Shown here: positions 56,538-64,000 of the stretch, piece by piece
Position numbering within the stretch: the first letter of the stretch is position 1
How the letters are laid out: each line of letters starts with the position of its first letter
From: Symbiopectobacterium purcellii
GTDB taxonomy: Bacteria; Pseudomonadota; Gammaproteobacteria; Enterobacterales; Enterobacteriaceae
Length of the DNA: 64,000 bases
Direction: 5' to 3'
NCBI RefSeq assembly: GCF_019797845.1
Contig: NZ_CP081864.1
Span: 2,790,001 to 2,854,000 of the forward strand
Made by a program: the position numbers and the translations under genes
Notes under the pieces: model-generated
Database searches by the model: none
Told to the model about the DNA's origin: nothing
Seen by the model: only the letters and a program-made list of their open reading frames with translations

Positions 56538-57797
56538 CTAATCAGCAGGTAACTTCCCAAAATCAAACGGACTCACCGCCCTCACCCGGTTCGCATCGAG
56601 AAAATCAGCCCACCATTGCAGCATCAGCTTACGTTCGTCGAGATGCTCCGCCTTATGAATGTACGCCGCCCGAACGCCGTTGCGTTCCTGATGGCTCATC
56701 TGTCGCTCCACCGCATCCCGAGACCACAACCCCGACTCAATCAGTGAACTACAGGCCATAGTACGAAAACCGTGACCACATACTTCCGTTTTGGTGTCGT
56801 AGCCCATGGTTTGCAGCGCTTTGTTTACCGTTCCCTCGCTAACAGGTTTTCGCGACGAATGATCGCCAATGAAAACCAGTTCACAATGCCCACTCACCTC
56901 ACGAATCTTTTTAAGGATCTCCACAGCCTGACGGCTTAGTGGAACAAGGTGTGGTGTGTGCATTTTTGAGCCACGTTCGGAGAACTTCACACCGGGAATC
57001 GGTTCACGCTCAGAGGGAATCGTCCATAAGGCACGCTCGAAGTCGATTTCCGGCCAACAGGCAAAACGTAGTTCACTGGAACGGATAAAGATCAGTAGGG
57101 AAAGATTCATTACCCACTTGGTAAACTCACGACCTTTATAGCCATCTATACGGCCAAGAAGTTCAGGCAAACGTTCAAGTTCTAATGCCGGGCGATGTTC
57201 GACTTTGCCGGGCATGATCGCCCCTGCCATATCCTGCGCCGGGTTATAGTCAATCAGGCCATTTTGTACCGCATAGGTCATGATGGCAGTCACACGTTGT
57301 TTTAGGCGCTTAGCCACTTCCAAGCGTCCTGAACGTTCAACGCTTTTAATCGGTGTCAGCAAGTCGCGAGTTTTCAGCGCTGCGATATGTGTACCACCGA
57401 TGGCGGGGAAAATATTGTCGCTTAGACTTTTCAGGATACGTTCGGCATGTGAGCCCGACCATTTCTTGTTATCGGCATGCCAGGCACGAGCCACAACTTC
57501 GAAAGTTTGCTCATCATCCTGTTGTTGCGTTTTGACTGCCTTTTTATGCTCGTTGGGATCAACGCCAGCAGCAATAAGTTTTCGAGCCTCATCGCGTTTC
57601 TGACGCGCTTCAGAGAGTGAAACCTCGGGGTAGACACCTAATGCCAGCGTATTTTCTTTGCCATCCGAACGATAACGTAAGCGCCAGTATTTTGATCCAT
57701 TGGGATGGACCAGAAGAAACATACCGTTGCCGTCGGTGAGTTTATAGGCCTTCTCTTCCGGTTTTGCTGAACGTACCTTGATGTCCGTGAGTGCCAT
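56538..57797 (-). CDS. int: P4-type tyrosine integrase of the island
   Basis: The 419-residue product has the N-terminal DUF4102 arm domain (MALTDIKVRSAKPEEKAYKL), a core-binding domain, and the catalytic set: Arg in FIRSSELRFA, His-x-x-Arg in CGHGFRTMACS, and Tyr in VRAAYIHKAEHLDERK. It inserts the element at the 3' end of tRNA-Leu, 200 bp upstream of its start. Length and motifs are complete, so it may be active. Confidence 0.95.
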   Translation of the reverse strand: MALTDIKVRSAKPEEKAYKLTDGNGMFLLVHPNGSKYWRLRYRSDGKENTLALGVYPEVSLSEARQKRDEARKLIAAGVDPNEHKKAVKTQQQDDEQTFEVVARAWHADNKKWSGSHAERILKSLSDNIFPAIGGTHIAALKTRDLLTPIKSVERSGRLEVAKRLKQRVTAIMTYAVQNGLIDYNPAQDMAGAIMPGKVEHRPALELERLPELLGRIDGYKGREFTKWVMNLSLLIFIRSSELRFACWPEIDFERALWTIPSEREPIPGVKFSERGSKMHTPHLVPLSRQAVEILKKIREVSGHCELVFIGDHSSRKPVSEGTVNKALQTMGYDTKTEVCGHGFRTMACSSLIESGLWSRDAVERQMSHQERNGVRAAYIHKAEHLDERKLMLQWWADFLDANRVRAVSPFDFGKLPAD

Positions 57798-57996
57798 AGT
57801 GACTTTCCTTCAATAAAGCGTTATTGAAGGTACAAGGATTTACCATACCGCAGTATACCCGCAATTGTACCCGTATAAGCAAGTTGATGTAGGTTGAATT
57901 GTGTTGACGTCGGGAGAGTAAGGAATGAAGGAAAGCCAGTAAAACCGTGGGTTTTAGACAAAAAAATAGACGTCTGTTGACGTCCATTGATGTGGT

Positions 57997-58021
57997 GATG
58001 GTGCCCGGGGCGGGACTTGAA
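57997..58021. repeat. Island attachment site, tRNA copy
   Basis: The 3' 25 bp of tRNA-Leu (GATGGTGCCC then GGGGCGGGACTTGAA) repeated at 44767-44790 with one base less. Confidence 0.88.
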
Positions 58022-58085
58022 CCCGCACAGCGCGTACGCCGAGGGATTTTAAATCCCTTGTGTCTACCGATTTCACCACCCGGGC
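57999..58085 (-). tRNA. leuZ: tRNA-Leu(TAA)
   Basis: The reverse complement starts GCCCGGGTGGTGAAATCGGT, has the anticodon loop TTTAAAA (TAA), a long variable arm typical of class II tRNA-Leu, TTCAAGTCC in the T-loop and an encoded CCA. It equals E. coli leuZ in all main positions. Its 3' part is the attachment site of the island. The insertion leaves the mature tRNA complete. Confidence 0.97.
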
Positions 58086-58091
58086 GAAAAT

Positions 58092-58165
58092 TGGAGGCGC
58101 GTCCCGGAGTCGAACCGAGGTGGGCGGATTTGCAATCCGCTGCATGGCCACTCTGCCAACGCGCC
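58092..58165 (-). tRNA. cysT: tRNA-Cys(GCA)
   Basis: The reverse complement GGCGCGTTGGCAGAGTGGCC.. with anticodon loop TTGCAAA (GCA), T-loop GGTTCGACTCC and CCA end is tRNA-Cys. It lies 6 bp upstream of leuZ, as in the E. coli glyW-cysT-leuZ operon. No tRNA-Gly gene precedes it in the next 100 bp. Confidence 0.97.
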
Positions 58166-58858
58166 TTTATTCTGCCTATCGACCTGATACTTTAGGTCAT
58201 ATCAATAAATTCTTACTTATAACTTATTGATTAAATAAGATTTTTTCATTTCCGTTTCAGGAATGGACGCTATTATGGACTGGTTACGTGCTGATGGCAA
58301 GCCCTTTGTCGCCAGGATAAAATCGAACGCTCAAAAGCTCACCACGGACGCTCATTATTTACAACTCTCGCTGCATTTAGCAGCAAAATGGCTGTTTAGT
58401 CGACAAATATGCACTAGTCTAGACCGCAGTAACATCATGACCCTGGCTCAACGGCAATGTCGGACAGCGGCCAAAGCGTACAACATCCGCCACCACCCGT
58501 AAACTCGGCGACTGGGATTGATACTGCGCCAGCAATTACAGTAGTGTCGACACGGTCGCTGTCAGTAACCGTTGTCGTGGTTAAGCGCATGTTCAATCAT
58601 CGAGCCTGCAATGCGCGATGAATTTCTTTAAAAGCTGTCTATGCCAGATAGAACACCCGTGTCCATTCACCGCGCGCTAGCATCGACCAGCCAAGTACCG
58701 GGTCTTCCTCTGGCTGCGCTCGTCCTGCAAAGATCACGCCAACCTGTATGGCACTGCAAATAAACAATGTTGCACAAAATAGTGTGACAGTAATCAAGCC
58801 GATAAATAAGCAATAATGTTATTTACTGACAGCATAATTCTTTGCGTTGTGGAGTCGC
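58166..58858. other. About 700 bp with no convincing gene
   Basis: A 79-codon plus-strand frame at 58263-58502 (MDAIMDWLRADGKPFVARIK..) has a vague DDE-transposase look but I cannot identify it. On the minus strand 58639-58770 a 42-codon frame ends ..GWSMLARGEWTRVFYLA, which looks like the end of a real protein with no start. These are most likely relics of lost genes. A glyW gene, expected here by comparison with E. coli, is not seen. Confidence 0.4.
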
Positions 58859-58864
58859 ATGATG

Positions 58865-59221
58865 ATGAACCCTTTAGAGCTACAAGCGTTACGTCAACTC
58901 TTTTTTATGAGTATTGATGAAGCGGCCACCTATATTGCAAACGGCACTGAAAGCGAAACCTGGCGTTTATGGGAAAGTGGATCGCAGCCAATACCCTCAA
59001 AGATTATTGACACTTTAATGCTGATGAACAAAAAACGTAAGCAACGGCTCGATGCCATCATCGAAAAAATCAATAATCGCATCGGGAATAATACTATGCG
59101 TTTTTTCCCAGATTATGCTGACTTTCGCACCGTCTATACCGAAGGTGATTATATTGAGTGGAAAATATACCAATCTGTTGCCGCTGAACTTTATGCACAC
59201 AACTTGGAACGGTTATGTTAA
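58865..59221 (+). CDS. ydiL: YdiL-like DNA-binding protein (DUF1870)
   Basis: The 118-residue product MNPLELQALRQLFFMSIDEA..IIEKINNRIGNNTMRFFPDY..WKIYQSVAAELYAHNLERLC is close to E. coli YdiL along its length. The N-terminal part is an HTH-type (Cro/C1-like) fold; function unknown. Three ATGs in a row (58859, 58862, 58865) follow GGAG at 58851; the third matches E. coli. It is 9 bp ahead of the shikimate kinase gene. Confidence 0.9.
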   Translation: MNPLELQALRQLFFMSIDEAATYIANGTESETWRLWESGSQPIPSKIIDTLMLMNKKRKQRLDAIIEKINNRIGNNTMRFFPDYADFRTVYTEGDYIEWKIYQSVAAELYAHNLERLC

Positions 59222-59230
59222 GGATAATAG

Positions 59231-59746
59231 ATGACTCATTCGATTATTTTAGTCGGCCCGCGCGCATCCGGTAAAACAACCGTTGGAAAGATGCTGGCAA
59301 CCCGGCTACATCGACATTTTATCGACACAGACGATCTGGTGCAAAAACAAACGAATAAAACCATCGCGCAAATCGTTGATGAACATGGCTGGGATCGCTT
59401 CCGAGAAATCGAAAGTCAGATTCTCGAAGACGTCATGTTGAGTGATGCCGTGGTAGCAACGGGCGGCGGCATGGTGATATCGGAAAAAAACCGTTTTTAT
59501 ATGAAAAATAACGGCATTGTCTTTTACCTTGCCACCTCTGCCGACACCGTGGTGGCTCGACTGAAATCAAACCCAGCGGTCAGTCAGCGCCCCTCTCTCA
59601 CCGGCCTGTCTATTACCGAAGAGATCACCGGAATTATTAAAGAGCGCGATCCGCTTTATCAAGAAAGTGCGCATTACGTCATTGATGCCAATAAAGATAA
59701 GACCGAAGTATTACAACAAATTTACGCACTCTGCGTTCCGATATAA
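59231..59746 (+). CDS. aroL: Shikimate kinase, AroL type
   Basis: The 171-residue enzyme has Walker A LVGPRASGKTTVGK, the shikimate-binding DTDD (residues 33-36), Arg in WDRFREIE, VVATGGGMV and the LID Arg in SQRPSLTG. It phosphorylates shikimate at O-3 in aromatic amino acid synthesis. It resembles AroL more than AroK. In E. coli aroL lies elsewhere, so this copy beside ydiL/ydiM is probably a second enzyme coupled to quinate/shikimate uptake. Confidence 0.88.
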   Translation: MTHSIILVGPRASGKTTVGKMLATRLHRHFIDTDDLVQKQTNKTIAQIVDEHGWDRFREIESQILEDVMLSDAVVATGGGMVISEKNRFYMKNNGIVFYLATSADTVVARLKSNPAVSQRPSLTGLSITEEITGIIKERDPLYQESAHYVIDANKDKTEVLQQIYALCVPI

Positions 59747-60200
59747 TCTGTAGCAAAATGATAAATAGAAATCTATTTTTACCACGCCCAAGCCCTCTAT
59801 TGAGAGATAAATCACAAATCAATCACTTTATTACGCGGGAGAAAATCACCATTACCTCAAGAGAAATTAATCTATAGCACATCGTCTGCCCGGTGTTACA
59901 TATCCGTATCTTTTTCATTGAGTAAATAGAAGGGTATGTCAGGGTTTTCAGCATAAAAATTAACATCAATAACATTTATCGGGTTTGCCGATAGAAACAA
60001 TCTATGAATTGATAAAAAAAAAGGAATTATTCATTTCCCGAAGGGATTGTTAGCATCAAAACAACTTAAAAACCGGACGTAAATCTGTAGGTTATGTCAA
60101 TCGAATACGACAGGATACCAGGATAAGGCCGGTATTACGCATCGGGGCAAGAAAACAACAGGGTTTCTTTTTACCCAGGCGTTTTCTCACAAGGCTAACT
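59747..60200. promoter_or_regulatory. 454-bp AT-rich space before the transporter gene
   Basis: No ORF or RNA gene is seen. Sequence is AT-rich and should hold the transporter promoter; no operator is clear enough to place. Confidence 0.4.
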
Positions 60201-61448
60201 ATGAAAAACAAATATATACCAACCGCCTTCGGATTATATCTCAATTATCTGGTGCATGGCATGGGCGTGATATTAATCAGCCTGAACATGCCGCATCTGG
60301 AGCAACAGTGGCAAACCGACGCCGCAGGGGTGTCTGTCGTCATTTCATCACTGGGCATTGGCAGACTGAGCTTGCTGCTGCTGGCAGGGATGTTGTCCGA
60401 CCGTTTTGGCCGTAAACCGTTCGTGTATCTGGGAATGGTATGCTATCTCGGTTTTTTCTTTGGTATCCTCGGCTCGCAAAGCATTGCTGCCGCCTATTGC
60501 TTTGGCTTTCTCGCTGGGATGGCAAACAGCTTCCTCGATTCCGGCACCTACCCATCGCTGATGGAAGCCTTCCCCTCTTCCCCCAGCACGGCCAACATTT
60601 TAATTAAGGCCTTTGTCTCCAGTGGGCAATTCCTGCTGCCTATGATCATCAGCCTGTTGGTATGGGCAGATCTGTGGTTTGGCTGGTCGTTTATCATCGC
60701 AGCAGGGATTATGCTGCTTAACGGCATTTGTCTGTTCCGCTATCCTTTCCCGACACATCCGGGAAAAGTGGTGCGGGAAACCTTGGCTGCCGAAGCCCCT
60801 GTAGTCCGCACTACCTCACAACACGCCTGCTCGTTGGTGGATCTAACCAGTTATACGCTATATGGCTATATCGCCATGGCAACGTTTTACCTTATCAGCC
60901 AATGGCTGGCACAATACGGCCAGTTTGTCGCAGGCATGAGTTACACCATGTCAATCAAACTGCTCAGTATTTACACCGTCGGCTCTCTGCTGTGCGTGGT
61001 GATCTCCGCCGTTTTAGTGAGAAAAACCGTCAGTTCCACCTCGCTGCTGATGCTCTACACGTTTATTTCGTTGGTGGCGCTGCTGGGCGTGAGCCTGTAT
61101 CCCAGCCCAAACACCGTTATCGTGTTTTCTTTCGTGATTGGCTTCTCCGCTGCTGGGGGCGTGCTGCAACTGGGGCTGACGCTGATGGCGGTACGCTTTC
61201 CCCATGCCAAAGGCAAAGCCACCGCGATCTACTACAGCGCAGGCAGTATCGCCACCTTTACGATCCCTCTTATCACTGCCAGGCTTTCACAAACCAGCAT
61301 TGCCAGCATTATGTGGTTTGATACCGGGATTGCCGCCGTCGGTTTCTTGCTGGCGCTGTTTATCGGCTACCGTAATCGGAAAACGCGCGATAACCTTCTG
61401 ACCGAGGATGAACTGGACGTTGACGGCGCGCTGCGTCGTCCATCCTGA
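60201..61448 (+). CDS. ydiM: MFS transporter, YdiM-like
   Basis: The 415-residue protein has twelve membrane segments and the MFS loop motif GMLSDRFGRKPFVYLG between segments 2 and 3. The start FGLYLNYLVHGMGVILISLN and STYPSLMEAFP-like SGTYPSLMEAFPSS block match the YdiM/YdiN group of E. coli (ydiM-ydiN-ydiB-aroD). Quinate or shikimate uptake is a reasonable guess from context, not shown by sequence. It is closely related to ydiN at the window edge, so the two are an old duplication. Confidence 0.85.
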   Translation: MKNKYIPTAFGLYLNYLVHGMGVILISLNMPHLEQQWQTDAAGVSVVISSLGIGRLSLLLLAGMLSDRFGRKPFVYLGMVCYLGFFFGILGSQSIAAAYCFGFLAGMANSFLDSGTYPSLMEAFPSSPSTANILIKAFVSSGQFLLPMIISLLVWADLWFGWSFIIAAGIMLLNGICLFRYPFPTHPGKVVRETLAAEAPVVRTTSQHACSLVDLTSYTLYGYIAMATFYLISQWLAQYGQFVAGMSYTMSIKLLSIYTVGSLLCVVISAVLVRKTVSSTSLLMLYTFISLVALLGVSLYPSPNTVIVFSFVIGFSAAGGVLQLGLTLMAVRFPHAKGKATAIYYSAGSIATFTIPLITARLSQTSIASIMWFDTGIAAVGFLLALFIGYRNRKTRDNLLTEDELDVDGALRRPS

Positions 61449-61487
61449 TGCCGCACCGCTATGCTTTTGCTCCAGCGGCGTTAAGCA

Positions 61488-62386
61488 CTAAAATTGCAGG
61501 GTCTGGCAGGCGGTGAAGACAAACTTTTTAAATCCCTGTGCCGCCGCCGATAACATTTTGTCTTTACGTGTAGCCAGATATATATAGCGCGTTGGGCCAG
61601 GATCGCGAATACGCATCACATGCAGATCTGAACGAGAGAGCGTGCTGATGCGCGGCATCACGGCAATGCCATAATTGACACTGACCAATCCCACCATCGC
61701 GGTATCTTCTTCAACGTAACAAGCAATTTCCGGGATCAGCTTTTTCTGCATGAACATCTTATCGATAAACTGACTCAGCCCGCTTTTCCGTGAAAAGAAG
61801 ATAAATGGGTAAGCGATGGCCTCTTCCAGCGAGATATCTTCCTTTGCTTGCTGTGCCAGCGGGTGTTGGCAAGAGGTAACCAGCACCAGTTCCTGGCTTA
61901 TCAACGGCAAAAACTCTATTTCATTCTCATCCGCCACCAGCGAGCAAATAGCCATATCGTATTTATCGGCCTTCAGATCTTCCACCAGCGCTGACGTGGT
62001 GCCCTGATAAAAGCAAAAGCGTTTGTTGTCATTACCGGGCTGATGGACAAAACGATCGACCAGGCGCGGTACCACGGTTTCGCCCATGGTGTAGATAAAT
62101 GCCAGACTGATCACGTCATCCTGCTGGCCACACATCTGGCGCAGCGCCAGTCGGCCATTCTCCAGTTCAAGCAGTGCATTGTCCACATAGGGTAAAAAAG
62201 CTTACCTGCATGGGTAATACGTACATTCCTGCCCGATTTTTCAAACAGCATCACACCCAGCTCTTTCTCCAGTTCTGCAATAGCGTGGCTAAGCGACGGC
62301 TGCGTAATAAACAGGCTTGATGCTGCTTCGGTGTAATGCTGCTTTTCAGCCAGGCGTTTAAAGTAGTGGAGCTGTTTTAAATTCAT
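61488..62386 (-). pseudogene. LysR family regulator with a frameshift
   Basis: From 62386 the product MNLKQLHYFKRLAEKQHYTE has the full helix-turn-helix, then at GKLF the frame is lost. The next frame continues PYVDNALLELENGRLALRQM through the effector domain to HVMRIRDPGPTRYIYLATRK and the stop at 61488. The shift lies in a run of six A on the plus strand (62194-62199) where seven are needed. If real, the regulator between the two MFS genes is dead; a sequencing error is also possible. In type it resembles the CynR/CatR-like metabolite sensors. Confidence 0.88.
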
Positions 62387-63008
62387 GACCGACCTCTTGG
62401 CAAGGTATCACGGCATCATTTGCACGCAGTGATATGGGTAGATTCCTACTGCCAGCATATCCCGCTTTTACCGTTGCAACTGCCGGTCAGACCGGGCCAA
62501 TGCAACATTGTTTCGGTGCCGTGCAATATAAGCGGTACGCCTGTCAGCACAACAAAAACGCGCAGCGTAACGCAATTGTTAATGAGTGAAAGCATAAATC
62601 GGACAGGAATGACACTGCGTTATAGCATATATCTGCCACCCGAGAAATTGAGGAAATAATACTGCCTGTCAGATCACAAAATAGCGACTCACCGTAAACA
62701 CAATGTGATGCAAGACCACCTTTTCCGGATCGCGCTGTTGTAGGGAGCTTGTGAAATAAAAACATTTCATCAACATCCAATTACGCTACTTCCTCACATT
62801 GCACAGCAATAAAGTTGGCAACTAAAACGGCATATTACGTATTTATTATTATCCGCATTTAATACATTACATAACGAGAATAAAAAACATCTCAAGCAGT
62901 ATCGACATTCATTGAAATACAAAAGGTCAGGAAAAACGAAAACCGCTATCCCTGGTTATAAAAAACATCAACAACAAGCAGAATCATTAACGAAATGCGG
63001 AGAAAAGC
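62387..63008. promoter_or_regulatory. 622-bp divergent space LysR/ydiN
   Basis: AT-rich region between the divergent LysR pseudogene and ydiN. It should carry both promoters and the LysR sites. No ORF of note; no operator is clear enough to place. Confidence 0.45.
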
Positions 63009-64000
63009 ATGAGCCAGAATAAGGCCTTCAATGCGCCCTTCTTATTAGCCGTCGTCGGTATCTATCTCAGTTATTTTTTACATGGCGTCAGCGTTATTAC
63101 GCTGGCACAAAACATGACATCCCTTGCGGAGAAATTTGGTACCGATAATGCGGGTATTGCCTATCTGATTTCGGGTATTGGCTTAGGCCGATTGGTCAGT
63201 ATTCTCTTCTTTGGCGTGATCTCTGACAAATTTGGTCGCCGCTCAGTCATTTTGCTCGGCGTCAGCTTATATATATTGTTCTTCTTTGGTATTCCCGCCA
63301 GCCCAAATCTGATTGTCGCCTTCGGCCTAGCCGTGTGCGTCGGTGTCGCCAATGCAGCATTGGACACCGGCGGCTATCCAGCACTGATGGAGTGTTATCC
63401 CAAAACGTCAGGTTCAGCAGTCATTCTGTTAAAAGCCATGATCTCCTTCGGCCAGATGTTATACCCGATGCTGGTCAGCTACCTGCTGCTCAGTCACATC
63501 TGGTATGGCTATGCCATGATCATCCCCGGTGTTCTCTTCGTCTTGGTATCGTTGCTGCTACTAAAAAGCAAGTTCCCCAGCCAGTTGGTGGATGCCACCA
63601 TTGCCAAAGAACTGCCGCAAATGAACAGCAAGCCGCTCGCCTGGTTGGAAGGGGTTGCCTCTATTATTTTTGGCGTTGCCGCATTCTCCACCTTTTACGT
63701 CATTGTGGTCTGGATGCCTAAATACGCCATGGCCTTTGCCGGTATGGCGGAAGCCGATGCGCTGAAAACCATCTCCTATTACAGCATGGGTTCACTGGTG
63801 TGCGTATTTATATTCGCCCTGCTGTTAAAAAGCATGGTACGCCCGGTGTGGGCCAACGTGTTTAATACCGGGGTATCGGTGATCACTGCCACGATTATTT
63901 ATCTCTACCCATCACCGCTGGTATGTAATGTGGGCGCCTTTGTTATCGGCTTTTCAGCCGCAGGCGGGATATTGCAGCTCGGCGTTTCAGTCATGTCCGA
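63009..64000 (+). CDS. ydiN: MFS transporter YdiN, cut by window edge
   Basis: The first 330 codons from ATG 63009 (MSQNKAFNAPFLLAVVGIYL) match E. coli YdiN closely: ISGIGLGRLVSILFFGVISD, KFGRRSVILLG (MFS loop motif), TGGYPALMECYPKTSGSAVI and WMPKYAMAFAGM. Inner-membrane protein of unknown substrate. The frame is open to the edge with no lesion. Confidence 0.93.
   Translation, partial: MSQNKAFNAPFLLAVVGIYLSYFLHGVSVITLAQNMTSLAEKFGTDNAGIAYLISGIGLGRLVSILFFGVISDKFGRRSVILLGVSLYILFFFGIPASPNLIVAFGLAVCVGVANAALDTGGYPALMECYPKTSGSAVILLKAMISFGQMLYPMLVSYLLLSHIWYGYAMIIPGVLFVLVSLLLLKSKFPSQLVDATIAKELPQMNSKPLAWLEGVASIIFGVAAFSTFYVIVVWMPKYAMAFAGMAEADALKTISYYSMGSLVCVFIFALLLKSMVRPVWANVFNTGVSVITATIIYLYPSPLVCNVGAFVIGFSAAGGILQLGVSVMS

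Larger units (their letters stand above)
44767..58021. mobile_element. Integrative genomic island in tRNA-Leu (about 13.2 kb)
   Basis: Bounded by repeats of the tRNA-Leu(TAA) 3' end, with a complete P4-type integrase beside the tRNA. Contents resemble CP4-57/CP4-44: WYL regulator, DUF932, RadC, CbeA/CbtA, DUF4942, with added dptFGH and vapBC. All genes run on the minus strand. Internal deletion and frameshift show decay. Confidence 0.88.

Noticed and set aside
1..64000. CRISPR array
   Set aside because: No regularly spaced direct repeats and no cas genes were seen anywhere in the window.

Overview
The window is chromosomal DNA of an enterobacterium (order Enterobacterales). The evidence is the single contiguous flagellar cluster in the fliT-fliE/fliF-fliR/flgL-flgB/flgA-flgM-flgN/flhE-flhA order seen in Yersinia, Serratia and Pectobacterium-type genomes, together with dsrB, a cysT-leuZ tRNA pair and a ydiL-ydiM-ydiN locus, all with close E. 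coli counterparts. I cannot name the species.

1-26.5 kb: a flagellar regulon that no longer appears able to build a flagellum. The left edge is a glycosyltransferase gene that has lost its 5' end and abuts a fliS that has also lost its 5' end; fliC and fliD are absent. fliF is frameshifted, fliG has lost about 25 codons in frame, fliI has an internal stop, flgF is missing cleanly between flgE and flgG, and flhA has lost about 217 N-terminal codons and is joined to an unrelated EamA transporter gene. flhB, che and mot are not present. The other rod, hook, ring, export and chaperone genes read through intact, so decay looks recent. A good sigma-28 promoter survives in front of flgM.

26.5-39.4 kb: ordinary chromosomal genes: EamA exporter, an orphan chemoreceptor, dsrB, a divergent HxlR regulator/flavodoxin pair, a secreted NUC1-type nuclease lipoprotein, a four-gene chaperone-usher fimbrial operon (pilin, chaperone, usher, tip adhesin), and a LysR regulator divergent from it with two T-N11-A palindromes in the long space between.

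39.4-58.0 kb: a tandem of mobile elements at the 3' end of tRNA-Leu(TAA). The inner-left part is a wrecked P2-like prophage (integrase stub, tail genes S, V, W, J, D and ogr) carrying a DUF6232 cargo gene, an IS5-family (IS427-group) insertion and a DUF6602 putative nuclease. The right part is a CP4-57/CP4-44-like island of about 13.2 kb bounded by a 24-25 bp repeat of the tRNA end. It holds a complete tyrosine integrase, dptF, dptG and a truncated dptH (phosphorothioate-dependent restriction, with no dnd modification genes in view), a YaaW-like gene stub, a WYL regulator, small exported proteins, DUF932, RadC, the CbeA/CbtA and VapB/VapC toxin-antitoxin pairs and a DUF4942 protein. A 14-bp copy of the tRNA end also lies at 39369, just outside the prophage remnant.

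58.0-64 kb: tRNA-Leu and tRNA-Cys, about 700 bp without a convincing gene, then a locus with ydiL, an AroL-type shikimate kinase, a YdiM-like MFS transporter, a LysR regulator broken by a frameshift, and ydiN running off the right edge. In E. coli this locus adjoins ydiB-aroD, so a link with quinate/shikimate metabolism is plausible.

The main theme is reduction. Several lesions fall in homopolymers (LysR, integrase stub, gpD), so sequencing error must be excluded for those; the flagellar stop codon, gene loss and junctions cannot be explained that way.
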